Shown here in pieces: positions 13,060-24,644 of a DNA stretch of 64,000 bases. The notes beneath the pieces were generated by a model. It was not told where the DNA came from, searched no databases, and saw only the letters and a program-made list of their open reading frames with translations. A program made the position numbers and the translations under genes. Origin of the DNA: Apoderus coryli (taxonomy: Eukaryota > Arthropoda > Insecta > Coleoptera > Attelabidae); contig OU452216.1 in the NCBI GenBank assembly GCA_911728435.2, forward strand, positions 8,010,342-8,074,341, in the 5' to 3' direction. Each line of letters opens with the position of its first letter. The stretch's first letter is position 1.

Positions 13060-13400
13060 GTATTATGTCATTGAATAAGTCCGTAGTATGACACATAGAT
13101 GGCGTTACTAGAATTTAACCTAACCTTGAAATGATATGTGTATAAATTTGACATGTTTTGATGCCCAAATGAGGCTGTTATTCCAAAAAACGTCGAAAAA
13201 CTTCACAAATTATTTATCAACGATCGCAAATTGAAGGTGCACCAGCTAACTGACATTGTAAAGATATCAGAGGGTAGTGTTTTTACCATTTTACACAAAC
13301 ATTGGGGTATGCGAAAGCTCTGTGCAAACAACAACAAACTGATGCTTCAGAGGGGTGTTTGGCGCTGTTAAACAGCAATAAAATGGGCAAAAGACAGCCA
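13060..13400 (+). mobile_element. 5' fragment of a mariner-type transposon
   Basis: The left end, TGTCATTGAATAAGTCCG followed by ACACATAGATGGCGTTACTA, recurs at about 60911-60960 (and partly at 53322), as expected for a mariner terminal region. From about 13186 the frame reads KLHKLFINDRKLKVHQL, then TDIVKISEGSVFTIL, then HKHWGMRKLCA. These are the first and second helix-turn-helix parts of a mariner transposase. A frameshift at about 13345 is followed by a short match in another frame. The DDD catalytic domain and the right terminal repeat are absent, so the copy is dead. Confidence 0.8.
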
Positions 13401-13779
13401 GCAAATAGTACCTAATTACTTGATTAATTAAATAATGAAAATGTCATGGCTTTCGTTAGTAGGTAATTTGGAAAAAAATTAAACGCCCACTTATAAAGGA
13501 TAATAAGCATAACATTATGTAGGTGACAAGGGTATATAAGCGGGTAAACATAAATAATAATATGTACCTTGCGCTTCTTAACCACCTGCTACTGGAATCA
13601 CTGCTACTATATCTATCACAAACTAATAACAACAACAACAGTCCGAATCCGTTTAAAATAATAATGTTCTTGTTATTATGCCACTTATATTTACTTTCGA
13701 AATAACACTGTAATAATCTTGTACGGTCCACCAAAAAGAATATTTTATCAAACATCGCATTTAAAAGGAAAAATAATTC

Positions 13780-14040
13780 GGTACCTAGTCAGTCGTCGTC
13801 TTGCCCGTTTAATAAATTTTTATAAGATGTTTTGTTTATCCGCCCGCGTCAAACGCAAAACTCAAACGGAGCGCGCGACTCCATGTGCATTGCGGTTTTG
13901 CCTTTTAGCTGGTCTATTTTTAGTAAGTGATGTCAGATTGTCGAACTGTTATTGGTTAAACGTGACGTAAGAACGTACTATGATTGGTTGGAAGGTGGTA
14001 GTAGTGTCACGACTTCGGTGAGAATGCCGAGCCCGCCAAT
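13780..14040. promoter_or_regulatory. Locally CpG-rich, promoter-like stretch without an attached gene
   Basis: Against an AT-rich background this stretch has many CpG dinucleotides (CCGCCCGCG, GGAGCGCGCG). It also has a CRE-like TGACGTAA at about 13963 and two inverted CCAAT boxes (ATTGGTT at about 13951 and 13984). No convincing coding exon follows on either strand. It could be the promoter of a non-coding transcript or of a gene whose exons lie outside the window, or the 5' region of a transposable element. Confidence 0.3.
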
Positions 14041-14640
14041 AAATATGCGAAATGTTATATGATTGAAAACAAATCAAACAATTGTTGTGTTTTTTTTTCC
14101 TGTACTAAAATGATTATTTGCCGCGATTAAAATTGAATATTTATTTTTTTTTTCAAGTGCGGCTTTTAGTATAATAACATGTTATTATTATTTACTTACC
14201 TAGGCATATAATTAAGTTCGAAACTGTTATGGATATATTAGAATATTAATTTAATATACCTACCTACCGAATGGTTTGAATTTTCTATGGGACAGCTACG
14301 TCCTATATCATCAAAAAACGCTCAGTGTCTGTCTGATACTGAAGCAAATATAATACCGCAAGCACGTAGCCAGGAAATTGTTTCAGAATCGACAATAGAG
14401 CCATTGAAGTGAGTCTCGTATTTCCCATTTTATTTCTCGACCCGTGGGTCTATTCTCGAATCACGATTATAGAATGTCGCATACGCCGTTATCAAATGTC
14501 TCAAAAATATGAAACTGTCAATGAGATGACATTTCAATGTCGCAGAAAAGAACTGTCAAAATCAAAAGTCAATATAACTTTATAATTTGCAAATAAGAAT
14601 TTAAAATGCTTCTGTCTTTAACGAATCGCATTTAGCTTTT
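14041..14640. other. Intergenic DNA, nothing recognised
   Basis: No gene, RNA gene or repeat family is identified between the CpG-rich stretch and the next array. Confidence 0.35.
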
Positions 14641-15380
14641 CGGCTACGGTGTTAGCTAATCGTACGACATAATATGGGCTACATATTATGTCGCATGCGA
14701 GGTTTTCGTACTTTCTGACACCAAAGATATTCCGAATTTATTGCTGAACCCGAAGTATCGTCAATATAATAAGCAATGAGTACAGCATGTGGGCTTTTCG
14801 CATTTAGCTATTCGTCTACGGTGTTATAGCTAATCTTACGACATAATATGCGCGACATATTATGTCGCATGCGAGGTTTTCGTACTTTCTGACACCAAAG
14901 ATGTTTCGATCTTAATGCTGAACCGGAAGTATCGTCCATATAATCAGCAATGTGTTAGATAATCATACGACATAAAATCGGCGACATATTATGTCGCATG
15001 CGAGGTTTTCGTACTTTCTGACACCAAAGATATTCCGATTTTATTGCTGAACCCGAAGTATCGTCCATATAATAAGCAATGTGTTAGCTAATCGTACGAC
15101 ATAAAATGGACGACATATTATGTCGCATGCGAGGTTCTCGTACTTTCTGACACCAGATATTCCGATTTTATTGCTGAACCCGAAGTATCGTCCATATAAT
15201 AAGCAATGTGTTAGCTAATCGTTCGACATAATACGGGCGACATATTATGTCGCATGCGAGGTTTTCGTACTTTCTGACACCAAAGATATTTCGATCTTAT
15301 TGCTGAACCGGAAGCAATGTGTTAGCTAATCGTTTGACATAGTATGGGCGACATATGTCGCATGCGAAGTTGTCGTGCGT
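14641..15380. repeat. Tandem array of about 128 bp built on the palindrome TCGCATGCGA
   Basis: The self-complementary decamer TCGCATGCGA occurs at 14691, 14865, 14994, 15123, 15250 and 15358, spaced mostly 127-129 bp apart. Upstream of it, CGACATAATATG and CATATTATGTCG form a second dyad, so each unit can fold into a hairpin. The rest of the unit (GTACTTTCTGACACC, TTGCTGAACC) is well conserved. The first unit is longer (174 bp) and the last shorter (108 bp). No coding sequence is involved. Confidence 0.9.
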
Positions 15381-15761
15381 GATTCGAGGATAGAAAATGA
15401 ACGCTCTTGAGTCATGGTTGGTACTGAAATGAAACCAAACACTTTGCTGTAATCTGCACCCTCGAAATGAAACAACAAATCATCAAAGGTTGAGTTTATT
15501 TATATTTTTTAATTAAAATTGCTACTTCGAACTACCAAATTTGTTAAATCTACAAATGTACTTATTTATATTGAACCTCTACATACAGTATTACTTATAC
15601 ATGGTGGCACAAAGAAACGTACCTACTTTGGAGTGAACATAACTTTAGTTATACTCTGCTTTGTTGACCCTTTGAGCTACACCTGCTCAAAGGGTCAACA
15701 GCAGCGTTCTCAGACGATCTGTTTGACCAGCAAACGACTTTGAAAGGAACAAACGACGTTG
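15381..15761. repeat. Spacer with a perfect 16-bp inverted repeat
   Basis: TGTTGACCCTTTGAGC (15662-15677) and GCTCAAAGGGTCAACA (15685-15700) are exact reverse complements around a 7-base loop. The hairpin lies just before the 213-bp array begins. No gene is seen in the rest of this stretch. Confidence 0.75.
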
Positions 15762-17540
15762 TCTATTGCCATAAACTTTGAGCTCGAAGGTCCATTGGAT
15801 CTTGTACGGGTGTAGGACGTTTCTCGGCCGATCCGACATTCCTTTGGCGTACGGATGTTGGCTGATTGTTTACCGACCTGTAGTTGTTAAAGATCAAGCA
15901 GATGTAGCTCGAAGGGTCACAGAGAGCGGTATAGGGCAATGATTAATAGTTTTTTGTTGCCGCAGCTATCAGATAGGGAACGCTATCTCTAGAAACAGCC
16001 CTAGAACCATTGAAACCCTAAAGAGAGTAGTTGAAAATGCTAAAGGAAGAGCAGAAGAACGTCGGGCATTTAGGTGATGATAAATTGTTGTATAAACGGT
16101 TTGTTTGTTTTAAATTTTATACAGAAACCAAAATAGGTACCTTATTTTGGGCCACCTTGCTTATATTAACATAAAAACATCTTCACTGTTTTGTTTATAT
16201 TGCAAATCAATCTATTAAACGTCCATCAATATACGCTAAAATATTTTTTACTTATACGTTAGAAATTATTATTGACTTTAAGTCAGAGTTTGCACTGAAA
16301 TCGACTTTGAAAGAACAGTCAGAGACCAAACGGCGTTATCTATTGCCATAAACTTTGAGCTCGAAGGTCCGTTGGACTTTGTACGGGCGTAGGCGGGTTC
16401 TCTTGTACAATTTCACGGCTACGGGCGATGTTCCCGGCCGATTTGACATTCCTTTACCGCACGGATGTTGACTGATTGTTTACGGACCCTGTCGACTCGA
16501 ATTTGACCAGCAAACGACTTTAAACGGTCAGTCAGAGCTCAAAGGGCGTTGTCTATTGTCATAAACTTTGAGCTCGAAGGTCCGTTGTACTTTGTACGGG
16601 CGTAGGCAGGTTCTCTTGTACAATTTCACGGCCAGGGGCGATGTTCTCGGCCGATTTAACGTTCCTTTACCGTACGGATGTTGACTGATTGTTTACGGAC
16701 CCGGTCGTCTCGAATTTGACCAGCAAACGACTTTAAACGGTCAGTCAGAGCTCAAAGGGCGTTGTATATTGCCATAAACTTTGAGCTCGAAAGTCCGTTG
16801 GATCTTACACGGGCTTATGCGAGCTCTCCTGTACAATTTCACGGCTAGCGCAGATGTTCGCGACCGATTTAACGTTCCTTTACCGTACGGATGTTGACTC
16901 ATTGTTTACGGACACGGTCGTCTCGAATTTGACTAGCAAACGACTTTAAAAGGCCAGTCAGAGAATAAACGGCGTAGTCTATTGCCATAAACTTTGAGCT
17001 CGAAGGTCCGTTGAACTTTGTACGGGCATAGGCGGGTTCTCCTGTACAATTTCCCGGCTAGGGGCGACGTTCTCGGTCGATTTGACATTCCTTTACCGTA
17101 CGGATGTTGCCTGATTGTTTACGGACCCAGTCGTCTCGAATTTGACCAGCAAACGACTTTAAAAGGCCAGTCAGAGAACAAACGGTGTTGTCTTTTGCCA
17201 TAAACTTTGAGCTCGAAGGTCCGTTGGATCTTGTACAGGTGTAGGAGGGTGTATCTATACAATTTCACAGTCAGAGCACAAACGGCGTTGTCTATTGCCA
17301 TAAAATTTGAGCTCGAAGGTCCGTTGGATCTTGCACGGGTTTATGCGAGTTCTCCTGTACAATTTCACGGCTAGCCCCGATGTTCTCGACCGATTTAACG
17401 TTCCTTTACCGTACGGATGTTGACTGATTGTTTACGGACCCGGTCGTCTCGAATTTGACCAGCAAACGACTTTAAAAGGCCAGTGCGTTTGCTATTGCCA
17501 TAAACTTTGAGCTCGAAGGTCCGTTGGGTCTTTCACTGTT
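15762..17540. repeat. Highly regular 213-bp tandem array
   Basis: The landmark GAGCTCGAAGG (one variant has AAAG) occurs at about 15780, then at 16357, 16570, 16783, 16996 and 17209 with exactly 213-bp spacing. Two shorter units follow at 17309 and 17509. Each unit has TTGCCATAAACTTTGAGCTC, then GTACAATTTCACGGCTA, then TTTGACCAGCAAACGACTTT. The segment 15900-16310 is diverged or unrelated. The array stops about 180 bp short of the stop codon of the MBD/F-box gene. The same family reappears inside that gene's fifth intron. Short frames here are not genes. Confidence 0.92.
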
Positions 17541-17689
17541 ATTTCTATGTTTAGATTGATGACGGTTTAATTTTTTTACAATAAACACTTGACACCACAG
17601 TATTATCACTTGCGATATTATAAAAGAACACCTTCTTCGTCCACACATTATTTACACTGTTTAAAAGTCACCACATATTAACACTCACT

Positions 17690-20600
17690 CTAAATAGAGT
17701 CACTCAACGTCTGCCGCCATGTCGCATGGAACGGTATCTTCAAAATTTTCACTCGAGTCGTTGGCAAACTATTCAACAACAACTTCTGCAAGTTCGGCAA
17801 TGGCAATATCTCCACCTGTGGCGGACTCAAAGCCTGCGCAATCTCATCCGTATTCGTTAGGTCGGGAATTGGCTTCAGCACTGGGATACTGTCCCCAGTC
17901 CCTGTCGCCTTCTTCTGTTTCTTCTCTTTCGGCTCTTCGCACTGATCCACGAACAGTTCGGTGACGCGTAGCAGCTCGAGTGTCACGCCCCACACAAAGT
18001 GCACGAGACTCTTTTGCAGCCGCAACACCCCGGAAAGCACCATATTGTTCGTCGTGGCGCTCTGCGATATGTATGTGGGAATGATCATGAGGTTTTTGAG
18101 GTGGTGACAAGCGCCTAAAGCCTTGTCGAATCCCACTTTCACATCGAAGTTGACTAGCTCCAATTGCTCCAGCTTTGGCATGTCTTTAACTGCAGTTAGG
18201 ATTTCTATTGTGTGACAGTTGCCTTGTCCCTTCTCCAATCGCAACTTCTCCAAATTCACCAGCTTCCCCAAAATCTCCTCACCAAACCGTTTGGGGAAAT
18301 CCACGCATTCACCCAGTTCGAGGGTTCGTAACTGCACCAAATCACCCAGAACGCCAAGGTTCAGTTTGTACAAGTCGTTCAGTGATGTTAGCGAGAGTTG
18401 TTCCAAGGTTTTCAGGGTTGCTAGTGATTCTATTGATTGCACAGTAAGACCAGCCGTTGATTTGATCCGAAGCTCCTTTATGTGAGTGAGTCTTTCAAAC
18501 GGATCTGCATTCATTGATTCGCACCGGATTGTCGTGGCGTTTAACACTTCCAGTTGGGGATTGGTGATTGGCAACTGCTCCACTACACTTGAAGGACACC
18601 TGGATAGAAAAATTATTAACAACAAACCTTCACGCGTCCTTTAAAGACTAACCTGCAAAGCTCAATCCTCCGTAAGGTATCAACTCTCTCGATTGCTTTA
18701 GAAAACTCCGGCCAAATATCATCGCCACTGCTCGGCAACAACATTTTCCTCAAATCCAAGTTCAACGTCCCATGCTTCTTCAACGTATTGGCCAATCCCT
18801 CGAAGCTATGGACTTGGGAGTTTTTCATTCGCACTGTTCGCCATAGACTCGGGTGACTAGCCACGTCCCTCCACATACTACATACACAACCAGCGCGTAA
18901 CAAATCCTGGACTTTCAGGTACTGGAACACGTACAGTAAGGTATTGTAGCCGAACGACACGTTCTGGAAATAATTCTCCATGAATTTGGTGGGGTCATGT
19001 GTGGAATTTGTACTGCTTTGGCGGGAATTGCGTGACTTGTTGTTGGGAACATGGTCGAGGGAAGATCTGGAAGAAAAATTACAAAACTAAAATTACAGTT
19101 GGCCCTTTGAGCCACCTGGATACTAGAGAAATCAAAATTAAATCGGATAGAATGGCTGTCATGAGAGAGGAGACCTAAATTTGATCTGCGAAGGTATGAA
19201 CGGAAGAATATGTAGCTAAATTTGACTTTCATTCTTCTTTCTTCGAATTCCTCCAATGAAAACTGCGAAGTAAATTCCAGGCCTTTAGCGACGTGCTGCT
19301 GGAACACCCCATCTCATCCAAATTCATCAAATTTGAGCCAAAAGAAATCGGTTATCTTCGCCAACGTCGTTTTCCCAATCAGAGAACAAACGGCGTTATC
19401 TATTGCCATCAACTTTGAGCTCGAAGGTCCGTAGGATCTTGTACGGGTTTTCCTGCACACTTTCACGGCTAGCGGCGATTTTTTCGGCAATCTGACGTTC
19501 CTTTGCCGTACAAGTGTTGCCTAATTCTTTACGGACCAGTCAGAGAACAAACGGCGTTGTGTATTGCCATAAACTCTGAGCTCGAAGGTCCGTTGAATTT
19601 TGTACGGATCTAGGCGTGTTCTCTTGTACATTTTCACGACTAGGGGCGATGTTCTCGGCCGATTTGACATTCCTTTGCCGTACGAATGTTGACTGATTGC
19701 TTACGGAACCGGTCGTCTCGAATTCGGCCAGCTAACGACTTTGAAAGACCAGTCAGAGAACAAACGGCGTTGTCTATTGCCATAAACTTTGACTTCGAAG
19801 GTAGTAGGGTTTTTTGAGTATAAGGTTTTTGAGTGTAGTGTTTTTTGAGTGTAGTGTTTTTGAGTGTAGTGTTTTTGAGTGTAGGGTTTTTTGAGTGTAC
19901 TGTTTTTTGAGTGTAGGGTTTTTAGAGTGTAAGGTTTTTGAGTGTAGTGTTTTTTGAGTGTAGTGTTTTTGAGTGTAGTGTTTTTTTGAGTGTTGTGTTT
20001 TTCAGTGTAGGGTTTTTTGAGTGTAGGATTTTTTGAGTGTAGGATTTTTTGAGTGTAAGGTTTTTGAGTGTAGTGTTTTTGAGTGTTGTGTTTTTTGAGT
20101 GTTGTGTTTTTCAGTGTAGGGGTTTTTGAGTGTACTGTTTTTTGAGTGTACTGTTTTTTGAGTGTACTGTTTTTTGAGTGTAGGGTTTTTTGAGTGTAAG
20201 GTTTTTGAGTGTAGTGCTTTTTGAGTGTAGTGTTTTTGAGTGTTGTGTTTTTTTGAGTGTTGTGTTTTTCAGTGTAGGGTTTTTTGAGTGTAGTGTTTTT
20301 GCGAGTAGTATAGGAAGGTTCTCTTGTACATTTTCACCGCTAAAGCGATGTTCTCAGCCAATCTGACATTCCCTTGCCGTACGGATGTTGGCTGATTGTT
20401 TATTGACCCGGTCGTCTCAAAGTCGGTCAGCTAACGACTTTGAAAGGCCAGTCAGAGAACAAACGGCGATGTCTATTGTCATAAACTTTGAGCTCGAAGG
20501 TCCGTTGGATCTTGTACGGGTGTTACGCGGGTTCTCCTGTTCACTTTCACGGCTAGGGGCGGTGTTCAGAGTCAGAGAACACACCGCGTTGTCTATTGCC

Positions 20601-23600
20601 GTAAACTTTAAGCTCGAAGGTCCGTTGGAAACTTCCAACGGACCTTCGAGCTCAAAGCTACAAGAGTACGGGTGTAGACAGGTTCTCCTGGACCAAACGT
20701 GAATAAATAGTAAAAAACACTACCATAAAAATTCTTATCAATGATATTTTATGAATTTCCTGTAACAAATCTTCATTATTATTAAAAATCATATGTAAAA
20801 CATAAAGGTTGGGGAAATAATGAACTATTAAATACAATGTATTGGATTGGATTACGCAATAAAAATTAATTAAACTATAGGATATGTAGAGGGAGGTAAA
20901 ATCAAAACAAAAACCTAAGTGGGTAGTTGGAAAAAGCAAATACACTCACAGTTCAACAAGTGCAGGCGGAGCAGCAACACTCGCCGTCTCCGTACCAACT
21001 TCAGAGGTGGGATCCACATCCATAGCCTCAATAGTCTGTTTATCCTTCTGTTCACCACTCGGTCCTAAACTGGCTGAATCCACTGGTACAGAAGTTGATC
21101 CAGTACTTTCCGCCACGTTCTCCTCATTTCTACTAGCGAAATTCGCTGAAATACTCATTAGATTATGTTTTGGTATAACCAGAAACTTCCTACCGCCCAA
21201 TATCTCCAAATATTGCGGTCGAGGCATGTCCGTTGGCGGTGTGGCCACTATTTTACTGTTGTGTGGCAGCCATGAGGTCACACCGCCCACTAATGACTTG
21301 TTGAGGTCCAATGACAGAGGGGTGGTACGGCCCTGTTGTAGTTTTGGTAGAGTTATAGGGAAGGGGACGCTGTTTGGCGATTTCATACTGTCTAGAACAG
21401 GTGGACTAGAGATTGGAGCAGCACTACTGTTTGATGGTTGGGAGCTGTCTTGATCCATCTGGCAATTCTAGTGAAAAATAAATATTTATTACAACTAAGG
21501 TTAATTTTGTTTCATAAAAATCCAAAAATCCATTTTTATTGTTCGTGTGTACACTCTGTGTGTGTTGTGTTTTTGAGTAATGTGTTTTTTGAGTGATGTG
21601 TTTCTTGAGTCATATGTTTTTGAGATATGTGTTTTTTGAGTGATGTGTTTTTGAGTGATGTGTTTTTTGAGTGATGTATTTTTTGAGTCATGTGTTTTTT
21701 TGAGTCCTGTGTTTTTGAATCATGTGTTTTGAGTGATGTGTTTTTTGAGTGATGTGTTTTTGAGTGATGTATTTTTTGAATCATGTGTTTTTTGAGTGAT
21801 TTATTTTTGAGTCATGTGTTTTTTGAATGATGTATTTTTTGATTCATGTGTTTTTGAATGATGTGTTTTTTGAGTGATGTGTTTTTGAGTGATGTATTTT
21901 TGAGTAATGTAATTTTTGAGTCATGTGTTTTTTGAGTGATGTGTTTTTTGAGTGATGTATTTTTTGAGTGATGTGTTTTTTGAATCATGTGTTTTTTGAG
22001 TCATGTGTTTTTGAGTGGTGTTTTTTTTTGAGTGATGTGTTTTTTGAGTAATGTGTTTTTGAGTGTGTGGGCGGTGATTATAACTTCATTTCGTAGGGTA
22101 GAGGACTCAAATACAGAAAGAATAATATTTCACATTTGGATTTTTATGAAAATCATCAAATCAAATCAGTCTACTAGTTACTTTACCTTGCAAATGTACG
22201 CGGCACTGATGTGGGGTCCAACGCCGACACATTGGTGATGGTACAGACAGAGACAGATGCGACACTGCAATGTGGGCACAACGCCCAACGGCAACCCATC
22301 ACAACTAATCGAACATGGGTGGCATGCCTTCTCACCACCAGCCACTGTCTCTCCGGCGCCCATGCTAAAATGGGTCAATGTTTGGCTGTTTGCACATATT
22401 TTTCGTTTATTTTTAACAATTGTACACAAAAACAAAAAAATTTATAGTTTTTGGAAATAAAGATGGGAAATCACAAGGGTGGTCTTTGCGTAATCGTAGA
22501 TCCAATACAATAAATATAATTGAGAAACAAAACAAATCAAAACAATAATCAAAACACTTGAACATTGACAAGCAGCAACAAAATAAAAATAAATAAATAA
22601 ATCGTAACAATAATTTAATACTTACTTCACTTTACTTTTTCTCCTATTTGCGGCACCCCTTTGGACTACCTTCTCACCCTCTGTCTGCGGCTTCTTAGCT
22701 GGTGGTTTCGCCTAAAAGGAAAAATCTCTCAGAATATACAACTTGTGTGTTTTTGAGTGTAGTGTTTTTTGAGTGTAGTGTTTTTGAGTGTAATATTTTT
22801 TGAGTGTTGTTTTTTGAGTGTAGTGTTTTTTGAGTGTTGTGTTTTTGAGTGTAGGGTTTTTTTAGAGTGGAGTTTTTGAGTGTAGTGTTTTTTGAGTGTT
22901 GTTTTTGAGTGTTGTGTTTTTGAGTGTAGAGTTTTTTGAGTGTAGTGTTTTTTGAGTGTAGTGTTTTTTGAGTGTAGTGTATTTTGAGTGTAGTGTTTTT
23001 TGAGTGTAGTGTTGTTGAGTGTTGTTTTGAGTGTTGTGTTTTTTCAAGTGTAGTGTTTTTTGAGTGTAGTGTTTTTTGAGTGTAATGTTTTTGAGTGTAG
23101 TGTTTAGAGTGTTGTGGTTTTGAGTGTTGTGTTTTTGTGTTGTGAATCAGTTAAGTGAAACAAAACTTACCTTAGAAATAGGGGGTGGTTTAGTAGCAAT
23201 TTTATCGCCCACAGTTGGCAGAAGCTTCGACGTACTCGGTGCAGCATTTCGTTTTTCCAAAACGGTAGAAGAAGGGGGCGGTGCCGTCCAGCTGCGGTTT
23301 GACGCAATCTCTTGAATAACTTCCTTTTCTGGATCGTTAGGAGCTATTGGCACTTTAACAAAAGTGAAATCCTCCACGGTTAAATCCTTGGCTCCAGCTT
23401 TCTTCAAGTTTTCCGAGATTTCTCGAAACGATCGCACCTTTTTACCAGTTGGTGTCTGGTACGCTATGTCTGCTTGCTTTTTACGAATCCCCGCAATAAT
23501 ACGCCATGTCTACATAGAAAACAAATACAATTAAAGCTATACCATTATTAAATCAAAGAATACTTACCAAATATCGCTTCCAGCCATGCTCGAAGGGTTT

Positions 23601-24644
23601 CAAAAACTTAGGATCTCTCACATTAATTACTACACCGCATTTACTCTTTCTAGATGATGTCGACACACTTTCATCCGAGCTCAATGACTTCATTTCTTCC
23701 TTGCCTTGAACTTCTTCCTGATCGTTAATCCTTGACGGTGAACTGTTACTATCCACTTGCACTGTAGCGTAATCTTGACCTCGAGCTCGGCTTGGCGGGC
23801 TCAAAATAATGTCACTGTAACGCTTATTTGGTATTCGAGCCCGTTTACCTTTGCCCATCGAGTCGGTTTGAGTCATATTAAGTTCAAGTGTCGCACTATC
23901 TATATTTTTCGAGGCACCATCTTCAGTTTCACTGTCTGTGATTTCCCTATCATCAAGCTTCCTCTTTTTACCTTTAATTAGTTCATCAACGTCTTTGGCA
24001 TCATTACTTTTCTCATTTTCCGAAACATCCATATTTTCTTTCCCCTGAACTTTGTTTTCTTCAACTTCACTTAGTTTATCACTTTCTTGAACTTTCACTA
24101 CTTTATCATTAGCTTCAACTTCTCCTAATTTAGCAGCCTCTTTGGATTTGTCACTATGTGTACCTTCATCAATAGTCTTCTCAGTGATATCATTAGTTTT
24201 GTCTTCTTCACAAACTGGCACAGATTTCGATTCATTTTCAGAAAAATTGTCCTTACTTTTGTCTTTAGAATTTTCTGTAATAGAATCAGTTTCCATGGGG
24301 ATTACACTATCATTAATAGCCTCATCATTTTTCAGAACAACTTCGGCCTGTACTGTAGCTGCAGGTTGCTCGTCGTTGCTCTTTTTATCCAAGGCATCTT
24401 CATTACTTTGTTCAATCTCCTTTTCTTCCACTGTATTGTCACCGTTCGCATCTAATTTCGGATGCTCTTCACTTGAAACTGGTTTCTCTCCGACAGACTC
24501 CTCATCTTTTTCAGAATCTGGTTGAGAGCCCTGTGTTTCTTCAGGCGGCAAAGGCGCACTGTTATCTGGAAGTGGTATCTTGGTTATGTCACTCTCGTTT
24601 TCAATAGGTTGTATCTCTGGAGGTGTTGATTGTTCCATTTCCAT
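17690..24644 (-). CDS. MBD-PHD-F-box-LRR chromatin protein (seven exons)
   Basis: Exons, in transcript order: 24644-23568, 23509-23171, 22711-22626, 22364-22187, 21467-20950, 19066-18653, 18599-17690. All junctions are GT-AG, phases match, and the total is 3522 nt (1173 residues). The start ATG is preceded by an in-frame TAA. Residues 1-340 are acidic and disordered, with RARIPNKRYSDIILSP. A methyl-CpG-binding domain (about 345-415) spans exons 1-2: FEHGWKRYL, ADIAYQTPTGKKVRS, DLTVEDFTF. A PHD-type zinc finger (about 510-565; CHPC, CRIC, HHQC, CKNC) is completed across the exon 4/5 junction. An F-box (about 768-812, LLYVFQYLKVQDLLRAG) and leucine-rich repeats to the C-terminus follow. The F-box family recruits SKP1-CUL1 ubiquitin ligases, and MBD and PHD modules read chromatin. 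A nuclear ligase adaptor is therefore inferred. KDM2/FBXL19 share PHD-F-box-LRR but carry CXXC. I cannot assign an orthologue name with certainty. Confidence 0.93.
19371..20690. repeat. 213-bp-family copies and a TTTTTGAGTGTAGTG minisatellite inside intron 5 of the MBD/F-box gene
   Basis: Copies of the GAGCTCGAAGGTCCG repeat lie at about 19420, 19579, 19790 (diverged), 20491 and 20612. Between them (about 19800-20310) is a 15-16-bp minisatellite with consensus TTTTTGAGTGTAGTG. At 20611-20652 the array turns head to head: AGCTCGAAGGTCCGTTGGAA is followed after two bases by its exact reverse complement, a 20-bp-arm hairpin. Confidence 0.9.
21541..22070. repeat. Minisatellite TTTTTGAGTGATGTG in intron 4 of the MBD/F-box gene
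   Basis: About 30 imperfect 15-18-bp copies of TTTTTGAGTGATGTG, alternating with TTTTTGAGTCATGTG, fill most of the intron between exons 4 and 5. A minus-strand frame at 21536-21784 (repeated HSKNTSLK) is a translation artefact of the repeat. Confidence 0.9.
22745..23140. repeat. Minisatellite TTTTTGAGTGTAGTG in intron 2 of the MBD/F-box gene
   Basis: About 25 copies of the same 15-16-bp unit found in intron 5, here between exons 2 and 3. They end about 30 bp from the exon 2 donor and start about 35 bp from the exon 3 acceptor. Confidence 0.9.

Noticed and set aside
17719..18485. Plus-strand frames opposite the LRR exon
   Set aside because: They are antisense shadows of the leucine-rich-repeat exon. 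The Ser-rich composition comes from the complementary codons.
18616..18981. F-box exons as a separate gene starting at MENYFQ
   Set aside because: Exon 6 extends upstream in frame to an acceptor at 19067 that matches the phase of the exon 5 donor (GTGAGT), so they belong to the MBD/PHD gene.
23757..24525. Plus-strand frames of 74-127 codons
   Set aside because: They are antisense shadows of exon 1 of the MBD/F-box gene, which has domain and splice support.
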